Shown here: one piece after another, positions 1 to 8,832 of the stretch
Layout of the letters: the number at the start of each line of letters is the position of its first letter
Position numbering within the stretch: position 1 is the stretch's first letter
Origin: a virus
Reading direction: 5' to 3' (one strand)
Length of the DNA: 48,721 nt
Virus record (IMG/VR): IMGVR_UViG_3300027608_002931
Span: 1 to 48,721 of that record
The notes under the pieces: generated by a model
The model's input: only the letters and a program-made list of their open reading frames with translations
Told to the model about the DNA's origin: nothing
Databases searched by the model: none
Translations under genes and position numbers: made by a program

Positions 1-557
1 AAGACGGTCTATTTGGTGAGGGTTATGATTCTGAAGAAGAAGAAGAAGAAGAAGAAGAAGTTGAATTTAAAGAATCTTCAAGAACTTTAGGTAACGGTAG
101 GACACATGGTCGTAACGGATTACCTAAACCAAAAACGTATTCTAATCTTAGACGTGAATCAGTAACATCTGAATTAAATTTATTAAAAGAAAAAAATGAA
201 GAATATAAAAAAGCTTTAGATTTCTTTAGAAATAAATTAAATGAAGTTGCGATTTTTAACTCAAACTTAGCCTATTCAACAAGATTGTTCACAGAACACT
301 CAACAACAAAACAAGAAAAAATAAACATTCTTAGAAGATTTGACAATGTTGAATCAATTAAAGAATCTAAATCGCTTTATAAGAATATTAAAGATGAATT
401 AGTACCACAAAGTGATAACTCAGTAGTTAATGAATCAGTTCATAATAAAATTACTAAAACACCATCAAATGGTTCATCATCAAATTTAATAGAAAGCAAA
501 ACCTATGAAAATCCTCAATTCATGAGAATGAAAGATTTAATGGGAAAAATAAAATAA
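1..557 (+). CDS. Probable prohead core/scaffold protein, C-terminal part (gp22-like position)
   Basis: The reading frame is open from the first bases and ends at the TAA at 555-557, so only the last 184 residues are visible and the real start lies upstream. The visible part opens with a run of nine Glu codons (33-59), followed by a basic stretch and a long Leu/Lys/Glu-rich helix, probably coiled coil, encoded at about 160-400, then a polar tail. T4 genes run 21 (protease), 22 (scaffold), 23 (capsid), and this gene sits 32 nt before a gp23-like gene. Its charged helical composition fits a core scaffold protein. This role is inferred from position and composition, since no catalytic motif is visible. 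Confidence 0.55.
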   Translation, partial: DGLFGEGYDSEEEEEEEEEVEFKESSRTLGNGRTHGRNGLPKPKTYSNLRRESVTSELNLLKEKNEEYKKALDFFRNKLNEVAIFNSNLAYSTRLFTEHSTTKQEKINILRRFDNVESIKESKSLYKNIKDELVPQSDNSVVNESVHNKITKTPSNGSSSNLIESKTYENPQFMRMKDLMGKIK

Positions 558-589
558 AATAAAATAAACTCAATTAAAAAAATAAAAAA

Positions 590-2425
590 ATGGGAGCATT
601 ATTAGAATCAGGTCTTGTTGGTAACATCGGGTTAAAACACCTTAAAGTTATCAAAGAAGATACAATTAACAAATGGGATCGTTTAGGATTCCTTGATGGC
701 CTTAAAGGTCACACAAAAGAAAACATGGCGCAATTATATGAAAATCAAGCGTCACATTTGATAAACGAAGCAGCATCTAGTGATAGTTCAGGTTCTTTTG
801 AAACTGTAGTATTTCCTATCGTTAGACGTGTATTCTCTAAATTATTAGCTAACGACTTAGTTTCTGTACAAGCAATGAATTTACCTATTGGTAAATTATT
901 CTACTTTGTACCTAAAATTCAAAATTACAACACAGCAACTGTTTATGACAATCCACACTATGCACCAATCGGAGCACAAAACGGACCAACACCTGCAGAA
1001 TCTCAAGCGGCTTATCCGGCAACTTCTAAAAACCTTTATGATAGATTTTATGAAGGAACTGAACCAGAGGTGGATCCAGCAGGTTTATGGGATTATTCAA
1101 AAGGTGCTTATACTGCTATCACTAAAGCTGCAGTTACTTATGTATGGTCAAGCGGACAATTAGTTGAAGGTACTTACACTATAACTAACGGTGGAACACC
1201 GGCTGGAGCAACTACAGGTGGTCCTGTTCACAGAAAAGTACTTATCGCCCTTTCTGGTTTCACATCAGGTGGTGCTGGTAAATTGATTGGACCTGATGGT
1301 CAATTAATGGATAACGAAGCTTTCTTATCTGATTTAAGAGTTAAAGCTGTTCAAACTACAGGTGCGTTCTCAGGATTAGGTACAAGTGAGTTATTATTTA
1401 GAGTTGTAACTCAAAAATATGGTAAAGGTATTGTACAATATGGTGCTCAAACTACTACAACATGGCCAGGCACTGGTAATGGTGGTTCTTATGACAACCT
1501 TTGTGATGCTGCTGGTATTATCTATTTAGAGGTTGACTGTCAAGTTCCTGCGTCTATCGGAGCGGCGTCTTTAGATGGTTACTCAGGATTTACCATTCCT
1601 TCTTCTGCGACTGACGTTGCTGGACAATTTAACTGTTTTTACAGAGTTTACCAAGAATTAGAATTCGAAGATAGAATTGGTGAGGTTTCTTTTGACCTTG
1701 AGTCAGTTACTGTTTCTGTAACAGAAAGAAAACTAAGAGCACAATGGTCTCCTGAATTAGCACAAGACGTTTCTGCATTCCATAACATCGATGCTGAAGC
1801 TGAATTAACAGCTTTATTGTCTGAACAAGTGGCAGCAGAGATTGACCGTGAAATTTTACGTGACTTACGTAAAGGAGCTGCTTGGAATCTACGTTGGGAT
1901 TACAACGGATGGAAAAGAGGTACTACCGCAAATCCATTAACACAATACACTCAAAAAGATTGGAATCAAACTTTGATTACAGCAATTAACCAAATTTCAG
2001 CACAAATCCACAAATCTACATTAAGAGGTGGAGCTAATTGGATTGTTGTATCTTCTGAGATTTCTGCAATCTTTGATGACTTAGAATACTTCCACGTATC
2101 TAACGCATCTCCTGAGCAGGATTCGTATAACATGGGTATTGAAAGAGTAGGTACTCTTGCAGGACGTTACCAAGTATATCGTGACCCTTACTTCCCACCG
2201 AACACAGTATTGTTGGGACACAAAGGAACATCATTGTTAGACACAGGTTATGTTTACGCACCGTACGTACCTTTACAATTAACACCTACAATGTACAATC
2301 CGTTCAACTTTACTCCGATAAAAGGAATAATGACGAGATACGCAAAAAAGATGGTAAATAATCGCTTTTACGGTAGAATTACCGTAGATGGTGTTCGTAC
2401 ATTCGATTTAAGAGAATTGAGATAA
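590..2425 (+). CDS. 23: Major capsid protein, T4 gp23-like
   Basis: 611 residues, longer than T4 gp23 (521). The conserved core is visible: a WSPELAQD segment near residue 386, followed by the IDAEAEL and EIDREIL stretches typical of T4-type capsid proteins, and the C-terminal YQVYRDPYFP segment. Near the N-terminus HLINE ends at Glu60, followed by a small and polar stretch and then a hydrophobic helix. T4 gp23 is cut by the gp21 protease at an (I/L)-X-E site after Glu65, so maturation after Glu60 is likely. The extra length lies mainly around residues 190-370, possibly an inserted surface domain. The ATG at 590 follows an A-rich leader with no Shine-Dalgarno sequence. A strong terminator follows directly. 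Confidence 0.93.
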   Translation: MGALLESGLVGNIGLKHLKVIKEDTINKWDRLGFLDGLKGHTKENMAQLYENQASHLINEAASSDSSGSFETVVFPIVRRVFSKLLANDLVSVQAMNLPIGKLFYFVPKIQNYNTATVYDNPHYAPIGAQNGPTPAESQAAYPATSKNLYDRFYEGTEPEVDPAGLWDYSKGAYTAITKAAVTYVWSSGQLVEGTYTITNGGTPAGATTGGPVHRKVLIALSGFTSGGAGKLIGPDGQLMDNEAFLSDLRVKAVQTTGAFSGLGTSELLFRVVTQKYGKGIVQYGAQTTTTWPGTGNGGSYDNLCDAAGIIYLEVDCQVPASIGAASLDGYSGFTIPSSATDVAGQFNCFYRVYQELEFEDRIGEVSFDLESVTVSVTERKLRAQWSPELAQDVSAFHNIDAEAELTALLSEQVAAEIDREILRDLRKGAAWNLRWDYNGWKRGTTANPLTQYTQKDWNQTLITAINQISAQIHKSTLRGGANWIVVSSEISAIFDDLEYFHVSNASPEQDSYNMGIERVGTLAGRYQVYRDPYFPPNTVLLGHKGTSLLDTGYVYAPYVPLQLTPTMYNPFNFTPIKGIMTRYAKKMVNNRFYGRITVDGVRTFDLRELR

Positions 2426-2449
2426 TCAAAATCTTAAAGTATTACACTC

Positions 2450-2478
2450 AAAAGGGACAATTTATTGTCCCTTTTTTT
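2450..2478 (+). terminator. Rho-independent terminator after the capsid gene
   Basis: An 11-bp perfect stem (2450-2460 pairing with 2465-2475) encloses the loop TTTA and runs into a T tract to 2478. It starts 25 nt after the capsid stop codon and should insulate the capsid transcript from the next gene. Confidence 0.92.
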
Positions 2479-2488
2479 ATTGTGTTGA

Positions 2489-2495
2489 TATTTAT
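2489..2495 (+). promoter_or_regulatory. TATTTAT element upstream of the gene at 2512
   Basis: The heptamer TATTTAT lies 16 nt before the ATG and directly after the capsid terminator, where a new transcript must begin. It is one of ten such sites in the window and a candidate phage promoter core. Confidence 0.4.
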
Positions 2496-2511
2496 CAATA
2501 GTAAACAAATT

Positions 2512-2976
2512 ATGGATTTAAATATAATAATAAAGAAAATTTTATCTGAAGTTAGTTCAGGGAGTGAAAGGTCATATGTTTCACCACGACTAAATGAATG
2601 GGTTGAGTTAGATACTATTCCTTTAAACGAAGACTTGGCGGTTTGGTTTGGTAAAAAAAAGAAACCTAAAGGGTCTTCTCAACCAAAAGGTCCTTGGGTT
2701 AATATTTGTAGTAAAGTCGACGGTAAACACCCTCCCTGTGGACGACAAGACACATCTAAAGGGTCTTACCCTAAATGTAGAGCTGCTGGTGTTGCAGGTA
2801 AAATGTCTGATTCAGAAAAAAAATCAGCATGTCAACAAAAAAGAAGTGCAGAGAAAAAAGACACTCAAACGGGTAAAGGTCAAAAACCTGTAATGACTTC
2901 ATACAAACCTAAAAAGAAAAAGACTCAAAAAGAGTCTTTAGAATTTGTTATTAAAAATGTTTTAAGTGGTCTTTAA
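2512..2976 (+). CDS. Small basic Cys/Lys-rich protein (DUF5872-like), candidate internal head protein
   Basis: 154 residues from the ATG at 2512. An upstream in-frame GTG at 2482 would add ten residues but lies against the terminator and promoter-like element, so the ATG is preferred. Residues 62-135 (WVNICSKVDGKHPPCGR, then YPKC and a Lys-rich tail) resemble a small domain of phage and environmental-virus proteins that I remember as DUF5872, with no known function. The N-terminus MDLNIIIKKILSE is a short hydrophobic/basic helix ending in L-S-E, which fits the (I/L)-X-E prohead-protease rule. Position beside the capsid gene and high positive charge suggest a packaged internal protein (inference). 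It converges with, and overlaps by 4 nt, the next gene on the minus strand. Confidence 0.75.
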   Translation: MDLNIIIKKILSEVSSGSERSYVSPRLNEWVELDTIPLNEDLAVWFGKKKKPKGSSQPKGPWVNICSKVDGKHPPCGRQDTSKGSYPKCRAAGVAGKMSDSEKKSACQQKRSAEKKDTQTGKGQKPVMTSYKPKKKKTQKESLEFVIKNVLSGL

Positions 2977-3437
2977 CAGTAATCTCCTGAACAATGTCTT
3001 TTACCATCAAGACCTTTGATTTTTCCTTTACAAACTTGGACAGCGTGTCCGTTCGAATAAGCACTTGGGTACACGTCATATTTTGCCTTTGCCGATGCCT
3101 TACCTCTAGCACAAAGAGGTGTTCCTGTTTTTTTACGACCTTCCGACATAAACATATCTTTATCGTCAATATTCATAGACAATTCCATACCGTCTTTTTT
3201 TGATTCATTCATCATGAAATCAAATACTTGATCCATATTGTTTTTAGCTTCAGAAATATGATCTTGAGCCCAATCATGTCCATTATCTAAAATAGATTCA
3301 ACCATATTACGATCGAAATCTAATAATAAATCACATTGTCTTCTCATTTGTTCTAAATTAGAAAAGAACATATATCTTTGAGATTTTTCTTCGTGAGTCT
3401 CTCTAATAACTTTTCTAATAATATAATCTAAATTCAT
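2973..3437 (-). CDS. Small Cys/Lys-containing protein with a capsid-targeting-like N-terminus
   Basis: 154 residues. The N-terminus MNLDYIIRKVIRE closely resembles that of the convergent neighbour at 2512 and ends in I-R-E, again an (I/L)-X-E motif. The middle is acidic and Met-rich. The last 50 residues (LCARGKASAKAKYDVYPSAY, then a VCKGKIKG segment and a CSGDYC end) form a Cys/Lys/Tyr module that I recall from many phage and giant-virus proteins, of unknown function. It is the last gene of the long minus-strand block, 3 nt after the gene at 3441, and ends tail-to-tail with the capsid-side unit. Co-packaging in the head is a guess; the ORF itself is secure. Confidence 0.72.
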   Translation of the reverse strand: MNLDYIIRKVIRETHEEKSQRYMFFSNLEQMRRQCDLLLDFDRNMVESILDNGHDWAQDHISEAKNNMDQVFDFMMNESKKDGMELSMNIDDKDMFMSEGRKKTGTPLCARGKASAKAKYDVYPSAYSNGHAVQVCKGKIKGLDGKRHCSGDYC

Positions 3438-3440
3438 ATC

Positions 3441-3638
3441 TTAAGAATTTAATCCGTTACCCCCAATGAGGGTCATGTTTAATTGTACTACATCACCACC
3501 ATCTTGGGAACTCCAAGTTGGGTGTTGTGGTTCTACCGATACTACAGTGGAACCTGTGTCACCAGTAGTACATATTTGAACACAAATTGTGGTGTTTGTG
3601 TTTGCACTTGTTGTTGTTAATCCTTCTTCGCGTCCCAT
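3441..3638 (-). CDS. Small hypothetical virion-associated protein
   Basis: 65 residues, Thr/Gly/Val-rich, with three Cys, no membrane segment and no recognisable motif. It sits between two same-strand genes (15 nt after the gene starting at 5117, 3 nt before the gene starting at 3437) with an A-rich leader and an ATG start. The composition resembles a small beta-structured virion decoration or fibre-associated protein, but this is only an impression. It is called a gene because it fills the operon gap exactly. Confidence 0.55.
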   Translation of the reverse strand: MGREEGLTTTSANTNTTICVQICTTGDTGSTVVSVEPQHPTWSSQDGGDVVQLNMTLIGGNGLNS

Positions 3639-3653
3639 AATTTTTGTTTTTTT

Positions 3654-5117
3654 TTATTTTTTATTTACTATTTGAAATTTTATTTGTTTCTTATAAGTAT
3701 TAACTTCTCCGCTTGATAACACTTTAATATCAATAAAATATTCATTAGGTATTTTATCTCTTGTGTCAAACATAAAATAATACTCATTAGGTGTTCTATT
3801 AATTTTTGTCCAATCTTGAACTTGAACTTCCGTAGATCCTTCTTTAACATAAATTCTATACGATGCTTTTACTTTAAGTAATAGTTGATTAGTGGTATAA
3901 GCCTTTTTAATAATTACCCCCACTTTACGAACATCCGTATTTAAAATCTTTTCATCTTGTTTAATTCCATAGAAATCAAACCCATATATTGATGGGTCTT
4001 GAGATAGAGTACCAATCTGTAAAGACTTATGTAGTGGGTAGATTGTAAATTCATTTGTAATATTAGGTAATGGAAAACCATTAATAAATAAATTGCTCCA
4101 AACATCAGTAAACGTACAAGGAGTTTTGTAACCAATTAATGGGGGAATAATAACTTCATAAACCCCTTTTGATCTACGACAAGTTGTTAGTCCTGTTAAA
4201 CCTGGTATTGCGGTACAAGATGTGTCCCGTAATTCAACAAATGGATTAAAATCTAAATTTTTAAAATCACCATCTTCATAAACATATAGATACAGTTTAT
4301 TAATTTTACCCAAAACAAACATATTTCTATCGTCTTCAATTAGATCATTATAATTTGTTTGTAGATATGGTTCGTAAAATGTCTGAGTATGACGAGTAAA
4401 AAATCCAACAGAATAAGTTCCTGTTGTCCCTGATAAACTTTCAACTTGAGGTAGGTATGCAATACCCCAACCAACAGGTGTTGTAATTGATCCGTTTAAT
4501 ATTGAGTTTATTTCATTTGTCATATCAAAATCAATATTTTCATCCCCAAATTCAAAATGTTGGGTGTCTATAACTTGTAATGAATTATAATTAAATGAAC
4601 CACTATTAGTGTTACTATAAATTCCCGGTTCTTCCCAAGTATCTATTGTTGTAATTGCTGACCAATTAGATGGTCTATCTGAATAATTTTTATCATTAGG
4701 AATGGGGGTATTTGCCGATATAAAATCATACCCTACTCCTTCATCCCAAATTTGTGGGGTTGGGGGTATTGTACTATTATTGGGGGGTATTCTAAATAAG
4801 AATAAATCAAATGATGTTGCCCGATATCTACCTTGTGATGTTGATGTGTTTAAAAAGTCTTTATCAAAATATGATGTGTTGGTCATATTCAATGTGTGAG
4901 TCATTGCTGATGTACACCCTGTTGATACAATACCATTATTAACTTTTTCAATTAATAAACTTAAATCAATATCAAAAATAAATCGACTAAAACCTCTTGG
5001 ATTAACAATCCCGTCTTCACCATAATATAATTCTGTAACGGGGTTTCTTCCCGTATTTGTTAAATCATTATAAATGATAGTATTATTTCTACTAAAATAT
5101 GAGTTATTAATTGACAT
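3654..5117 (-). CDS. Virion structural protein (probable baseplate or tail beta-sandwich protein)
   Basis: 487 residues, rich in Thr, Asn, Tyr and Ile, as is typical of all-beta virion proteins; no signal peptide or membrane segment. Residues 239-267 (FFTRHTQTFYEPYL, then DDRNMF) resemble a segment I recall from DNRLRE-like beta-sandwich domains of phage structural proteins. The C-terminal 100 residues look like an Ig-like or carbohydrate-binding fold. It follows the gp5-like spike gene by 21 nt, so a baseplate or tail-tip role is likely. The exact T4 counterpart cannot be named. A TATTTAT element lies 14 nt before its ATG, so it may start its own transcript. Confidence 0.7.
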   Translation of the reverse strand: MSINNSYFSRNNTIIYNDLTNTGRNPVTELYYGEDGIVNPRGFSRFIFDIDLSLLIEKVNNGIVSTGCTSAMTHTLNMTNTSYFDKDFLNTSTSQGRYRATSFDLFLFRIPPNNSTIPPTPQIWDEGVGYDFISANTPIPNDKNYSDRPSNWSAITTIDTWEEPGIYSNTNSGSFNYNSLQVIDTQHFEFGDENIDFDMTNEINSILNGSITTPVGWGIAYLPQVESLSGTTGTYSVGFFTRHTQTFYEPYLQTNYNDLIEDDRNMFVLGKINKLYLYVYEDGDFKNLDFNPFVELRDTSCTAIPGLTGLTTCRRSKGVYEVIIPPLIGYKTPCTFTDVWSNLFINGFPLPNITNEFTIYPLHKSLQIGTLSQDPSIYGFDFYGIKQDEKILNTDVRKVGVIIKKAYTTNQLLLKVKASYRIYVKEGSTEVQVQDWTKINRTPNEYYFMFDTRDKIPNEYFIDIKVLSSGEVNTYKKQIKFQIVNKK

Positions 5118-5131
5118 TATACTTTTATTAT

Positions 5132-5138
5132 ATAAATA
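5132..5138 (-). promoter_or_regulatory. TATTTAT element upstream of the gene starting at 5117
   Basis: On the minus strand TATTTAT lies 14 nt before the ATG, within a 21-nt gap in an otherwise overlapping block. The local context GATATTTATA matches the site before the gene at 39016. Confidence 0.38.
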
Positions 5139-6677
5139 TCAATTAAGTCGGATATTTTGATTTAGAATATTATTTTCAGCATTATTAATTGTTTCTAGTA
5201 ATTTTTTACTTGAAACTCCTTGATTTGGGTATTCTTTGATTGGAGGTAAGCCAGGAAAAGGATGAACATGTGTTAACATAAAATCAACTATTTGATTTAA
5301 TAAAAACATAAGTTCTTCACCTCTTACCATTGAGTTTGTTCTTTCATGTATTTCTATTGCCAACTTGGATTGGGGAATACCATAAAGAGTATCTTTAAGA
5401 TCTATTTTAAACTTTTCATCAGATTTGTTTGTTAAAAAATAAACTTTATCTCCACCCAAAACAGAGTATGTAATTGGTTGAACTAAATAATTTCTTTTAT
5501 CTACTTTAGTGGTTTTAATTTCGGTTAGTATTCCTAATTTTGAAGGATTACTTTTCCATACTAACCCAAAACCTCTTTCGTCATAAGCATAACTTAAAGA
5601 TATTTTATTATTTAATAACATTATTTTACTTGATTGTAAAATATTAGATGTTGCATTTATTAATGAGGCAAATCCACTTACCACATATTCATATGTTGAT
5701 TGATCAGGTCCGTAAAAAAATGGGAATTGATTAGATATAGGTTGATTTGAGTATCCTAAAGAAGGGTCCCAAGAAATTTCACCATCATTAACACCTTTGA
5801 TTAAGTTGTTAATTATTGTGGAACTTTGTTCTAAAGTTTTACCAGTAAATATAATTTCATAAATGGGACTTATAGTTTGCCCAAGTAGTAAGTCAATACT
5901 TTGATTAATAACTGAAACTTTATAGTTATTGTTATTGCCAGGTAATGAATATACACTTACTTTACCATCATAAGTAAGTGATGTGGAATTTAAATTAGTT
6001 ATTGACCATTGGACATATGTTTTTGTTGATATGTCCTCAAACGACTCATTAGTTATTTCTTCGGTTCCCTCACTAACATTTTCTAATTCAAAACTTGATA
6101 TTTGTAAAAAACTTCTTAAATCATTTCTAACTACGGGAATATTATTATTTCCAGAAGATAGTGTTTTACCTGCTCTAACTAAAACTTCGTTTTCTTTCAC
6201 AATAACATCTGCGGTTCCTCTACCTAAAATTGCATTATCTCCCTGTTTTGGATAAACACCTGTTAACGATATAATTACTTTTCCTGTCTTTGGGTCTATG
6301 GGGGAATAAGCTTGTTGTAATTTTTCACCACTTGCTAAAACTGACTGAGAATTATTATAGTCTTCTTTTTTATTATTCCACGGTCTACTTAACGGTCCTT
6401 GAATATAAAATTTGTTTGCGTCAACTGTTTCCGATTTATTTGAATAAATAATGTGAACATATTCTCCCACCGCAGGAATTATACTTAAATAATAAGGTAT
6501 TAAAGGATTAAAAATTAATGGATCTGTTTCTTTCCATTTATCTGTTGATTCATTCCAATTTTCAGGATATATAAAAGCTTGAATTTCTTGTTTTGGTTCA
6601 ACTCTAATCCTACCAATTAATAATGGATCATCAACATCCGTAACTTTACCAAAAAATATTATTTTATTATTTTCCAT
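5139..6677 (-). CDS. Baseplate hub/spike OB-fold protein (gp5-like)
   Basis: 512 residues. The N-terminal 100 residues form a gp5/VgrG-type OB-fold signature: FFGKVTDVDDPLLIGRIRV, then PLIPYYLSIIPAVGEYVHII. This is the domain that joins the hub to the needle in contractile tails. The T4 gp5 lysozyme domain is absent; the middle instead carries a large Ser/Asn/Thr-rich beta region. Near the C-terminus an amphipathic helix and THVHPFPG (469-476) resemble the end of other hub proteins. It should act at the centre of the baseplate during membrane puncture. Its start overlaps the preceding gene by 11 nt, suggesting coupled translation. The domain call is good; how the tip is completed is unknown. 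Confidence 0.78.
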   Translation of the reverse strand: MENNKIIFFGKVTDVDDPLLIGRIRVEPKQEIQAFIYPENWNESTDKWKETDPLIFNPLIPYYLSIIPAVGEYVHIIYSNKSETVDANKFYIQGPLSRPWNNKKEDYNNSQSVLASGEKLQQAYSPIDPKTGKVIISLTGVYPKQGDNAILGRGTADVIVKENEVLVRAGKTLSSGNNNIPVVRNDLRSFLQISSFELENVSEGTEEITNESFEDISTKTYVQWSITNLNSTSLTYDGKVSVYSLPGNNNNYKVSVINQSIDLLLGQTISPIYEIIFTGKTLEQSSTIINNLIKGVNDGEISWDPSLGYSNQPISNQFPFFYGPDQSTYEYVVSGFASLINATSNILQSSKIMLLNNKISLSYAYDERGFGLVWKSNPSKLGILTEIKTTKVDKRNYLVQPITYSVLGGDKVYFLTNKSDEKFKIDLKDTLYGIPQSKLAIEIHERTNSMVRGEELMFLLNQIVDFMLTHVHPFPGLPPIKEYPNQGVSSKKLLETINNAENNILNQNIRLN

Positions 6678-6894
6678 TTCTTGTCTTATATTCTTTTAAA
6701 ATTGTATTATAAGAAATTTCTAAATTATCTAAATGTTTTGTCATTTTAATTACACTTTCTTTAGTTAATTCAAAATCTTTGTTAATAAATTCTAAAGCCA
6801 AAGTTAAATCTTTATTTGGTCTTGTTTTGTATTCCTTTATAATTTCCAATATTTCATTAGAAGTTACTTTTATTTTTTCATCACTATTTTCCAT
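6667..6894 (-). CDS. Small helical hypothetical protein in the baseplate operon
   Basis: 75 residues, Lys/Glu-rich and predicted wholly alpha-helical, possibly a coiled coil (two heptad-like stretches around 10-35 and 40-70). It starts 3 nt after the stop of the 644-residue virion protein and overlaps the start of the gp5-like gene by 11 nt. That placement suggests a small baseplate or assembly helper. No family is recognised. Confidence 0.62.
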   Translation of the reverse strand: MENSDEKIKVTSNEILEIIKEYKTRPNKDLTLALEFINKDFELTKESVIKMTKHLDNLEISYNTILKEYKTRNGK

Positions 6895-6897
6895 ATT

Positions 6898-8832
6898 TTA
6901 TAATTTTTTTCCAAATACAACTTGTGGTACTGTAACTCCAATTGGCAAAAGACTTAATGGGTCTACAGCAATTTGAACTTGTCCATTTTTTGTTTCTTCT
7001 TCATCTATCGCACCAATAATTGCGTCCGCAGCGGCTAAAAATAAATTTGGACTTCCATCAGGCATAGGTCCGGTTGGTAGTCCTAAAGCCTCAAATTTTT
7101 CAATAACCCCTATCATTGCTCTTGTTTTTGAGAATCCAGATAAAACTCTACTCGCAACTAATAAAGGATATGGTAATGGTTTTTTTTGATCTTTTAATGA
7201 TTTTTGAACCATACTTAAAATAGCTTGTAGTTCATCTATAATACTTTTACATTCTCTAAAATCACGAATCAGTTTAGCAATTAACGCAACTAAAGACAAA
7301 ATTAATAATGATTTTTTTACAATAGACTCACTTTTTATATCAGATATAATTGATTTGGTTAATTCAATAATATCTGCTTTAATAATGTTAAATAATATTT
7401 TAACAAATAAAGCCATAACTTTAGAAACTAATTCTACAAAATATGTTTTAAATTTTTTGGCAAATTCCACCATTGAATTAATTGAGTCTATGGCGTTTTG
7501 TCCTAACGATTTTGCCATAATCATTATTGGTAAAATTACTTTAGGCGATAGGATTGTCATTAACAATGCTCTTGGATATTCTTTTAAAAAACTTAGATCT
7601 AAATTAAGTCCTCTTCTTTCAAACGGTTTTGTTACATTTTCTGCAGCGTTATTAATTTCATTATTATTGTTAGTTCCAGGTGTAAATATTAAACTACTTA
7701 AAGTATCTAATACAGCGTTTACATCAACAGGTAATTTAACATTACCACAATCTTCAAACTCAACCACCCCTAATTTTATATTCGATACGACCATATCGAT
7801 ATATCTTAAATCAACCTCACTAAACTCAAAAAACGCATCATCAACAATGTCTGTCTCTGATATTTTTCCAATTCCAGAAACGTTAATTTCTTTGGTATTA
7901 TCAAAACACATACCAAAAATTCTTTTCATAATTAATAATAATTTAGTAAAGTCTATCAGTTTTTCTTTACCATCTTTTTTTTCTATTGAAATTGCTCCCG
8001 TTAATTGATTAATTAAATTAGTGAATAAATATTGGTAATCAATAATATCAATTGATGAATAGTAGTCTTTAAAAAATTCAGAAACTTTATTGGTATTACT
8101 AGATCTAGGTTTAAGATCAACTTTAAAAAAACTACCATTAATTATATTACCTGTTGGGATGTCTACGTAACTTTCAACATATGTTATATCAAATAAACTT
8201 TGGGTTGACGGTCCTTGATAATCAACTCCTGCAAACGAAGCTGATGAATATGGGACATTAATATTTTGTATTCTATTATATAACTCTTTATTCATTGAAA
8301 ATGGGTTTGAACTATATACAATAGGGTTTTTTTCGTACGATATTTTTCCAACTGTTCCACTTGGGTCTTCTTTTAATAACCCAACTAAATCAATTGCCCC
8401 TACTTTTATGTATATGCTTGTATTGGCAGGAAACTCTTGTTCAGATTCACATCCAACCGCTTTAACACCTAATTCTGAAATAATATCAAATATTTGAGGC
8501 TTTATCTGTTCAAGTGCAGTAACAAAAGTTTTTTTTAAATATTTTGCGGTTTTTGTGTCCCCACTTTTTTCAGTTAGAAATTTAATCTCTAACATTTGAT
8601 CAAATTGGGTTTTAATTGATTTTGTGTATTTTTGTACGTTTTTTTCCGCTGAAGTTAATTGTTTGTTTGCGTATTTACCAAATTTATTTTCTAAACCACC
8701 ACCCCACTTTTCAAATGAATCCCCAGTTTTTTTTTTAAGTTTTTTTATATCTTTTTTTGTTTCAACATATTTTTTACTTACACTTACATTCTTCTTTATT
8801 TTATCATAACCATCATCCGTATCTAATGCCAT
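6898..8832 (-). CDS. Large virion structural protein with hydrophobic C-terminal helices (probable baseplate component)
   Basis: 644 residues. Residues 1-125 are Lys-rich and helical, 125-400 are mixed beta with many Ile/Asp/Tyr, and 410-600 contain strongly hydrophobic helices: LLMTILSPKVILPIMIM (about 413-430), about 465-484, and LLILSLVALIAKLI (about 509-522). The tail from 570 is Pro/Gly/Ala-rich. Hydrophobic segments in a structural operon can mean membrane interaction during infection or buried assembly helices, and the sequence alone does not decide. It lies directly upstream of the spike gene, and its ATG shares one base with the TAA of the preceding gene. The T4 equivalent is not recognised. 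Confidence 0.65.
   Translation of the reverse strand: MALDTDDGYDKIKKNVSVSKKYVETKKDIKKLKKKTGDSFEKWGGGLENKFGKYANKQLTSAEKNVQKYTKSIKTQFDQMLEIKFLTEKSGDTKTAKYLKKTFVTALEQIKPQIFDIISELGVKAVGCESEQEFPANTSIYIKVGAIDLVGLLKEDPSGTVGKISYEKNPIVYSSNPFSMNKELYNRIQNINVPYSSASFAGVDYQGPSTQSLFDITYVESYVDIPTGNIINGSFFKVDLKPRSSNTNKVSEFFKDYYSSIDIIDYQYLFTNLINQLTGAISIEKKDGKEKLIDFTKLLLIMKRIFGMCFDNTKEINVSGIGKISETDIVDDAFFEFSEVDLRYIDMVVSNIKLGVVEFEDCGNVKLPVDVNAVLDTLSSLIFTPGTNNNNEINNAAENVTKPFERRGLNLDLSFLKEYPRALLMTILSPKVILPIMIMAKSLGQNAIDSINSMVEFAKKFKTYFVELVSKVMALFVKILFNIIKADIIELTKSIISDIKSESIVKKSLLILSLVALIAKLIRDFRECKSIIDELQAILSMVQKSLKDQKKPLPYPLLVASRVLSGFSKTRAMIGVIEKFEALGLPTGPMPDGSPNLFLAAADAIIGAIDEEETKNGQVQIAVDPLSLLPIGVTVPQVVFGKKL

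Noticed and set aside
2482-2511. GTG start at 2482 for the small basic protein
   Set aside because: It lies 4 nt after the terminator T tract and would put the TATTTAT element inside the gene; the ATG at 2512 gives the N-terminus shared with the neighbour at 2973.
7355-8008. 217-codon plus-strand frame inside the large virion protein gene
   Set aside because: No coding-like motif; opposite to a well-placed operon gene with overlapping start and stop signals.
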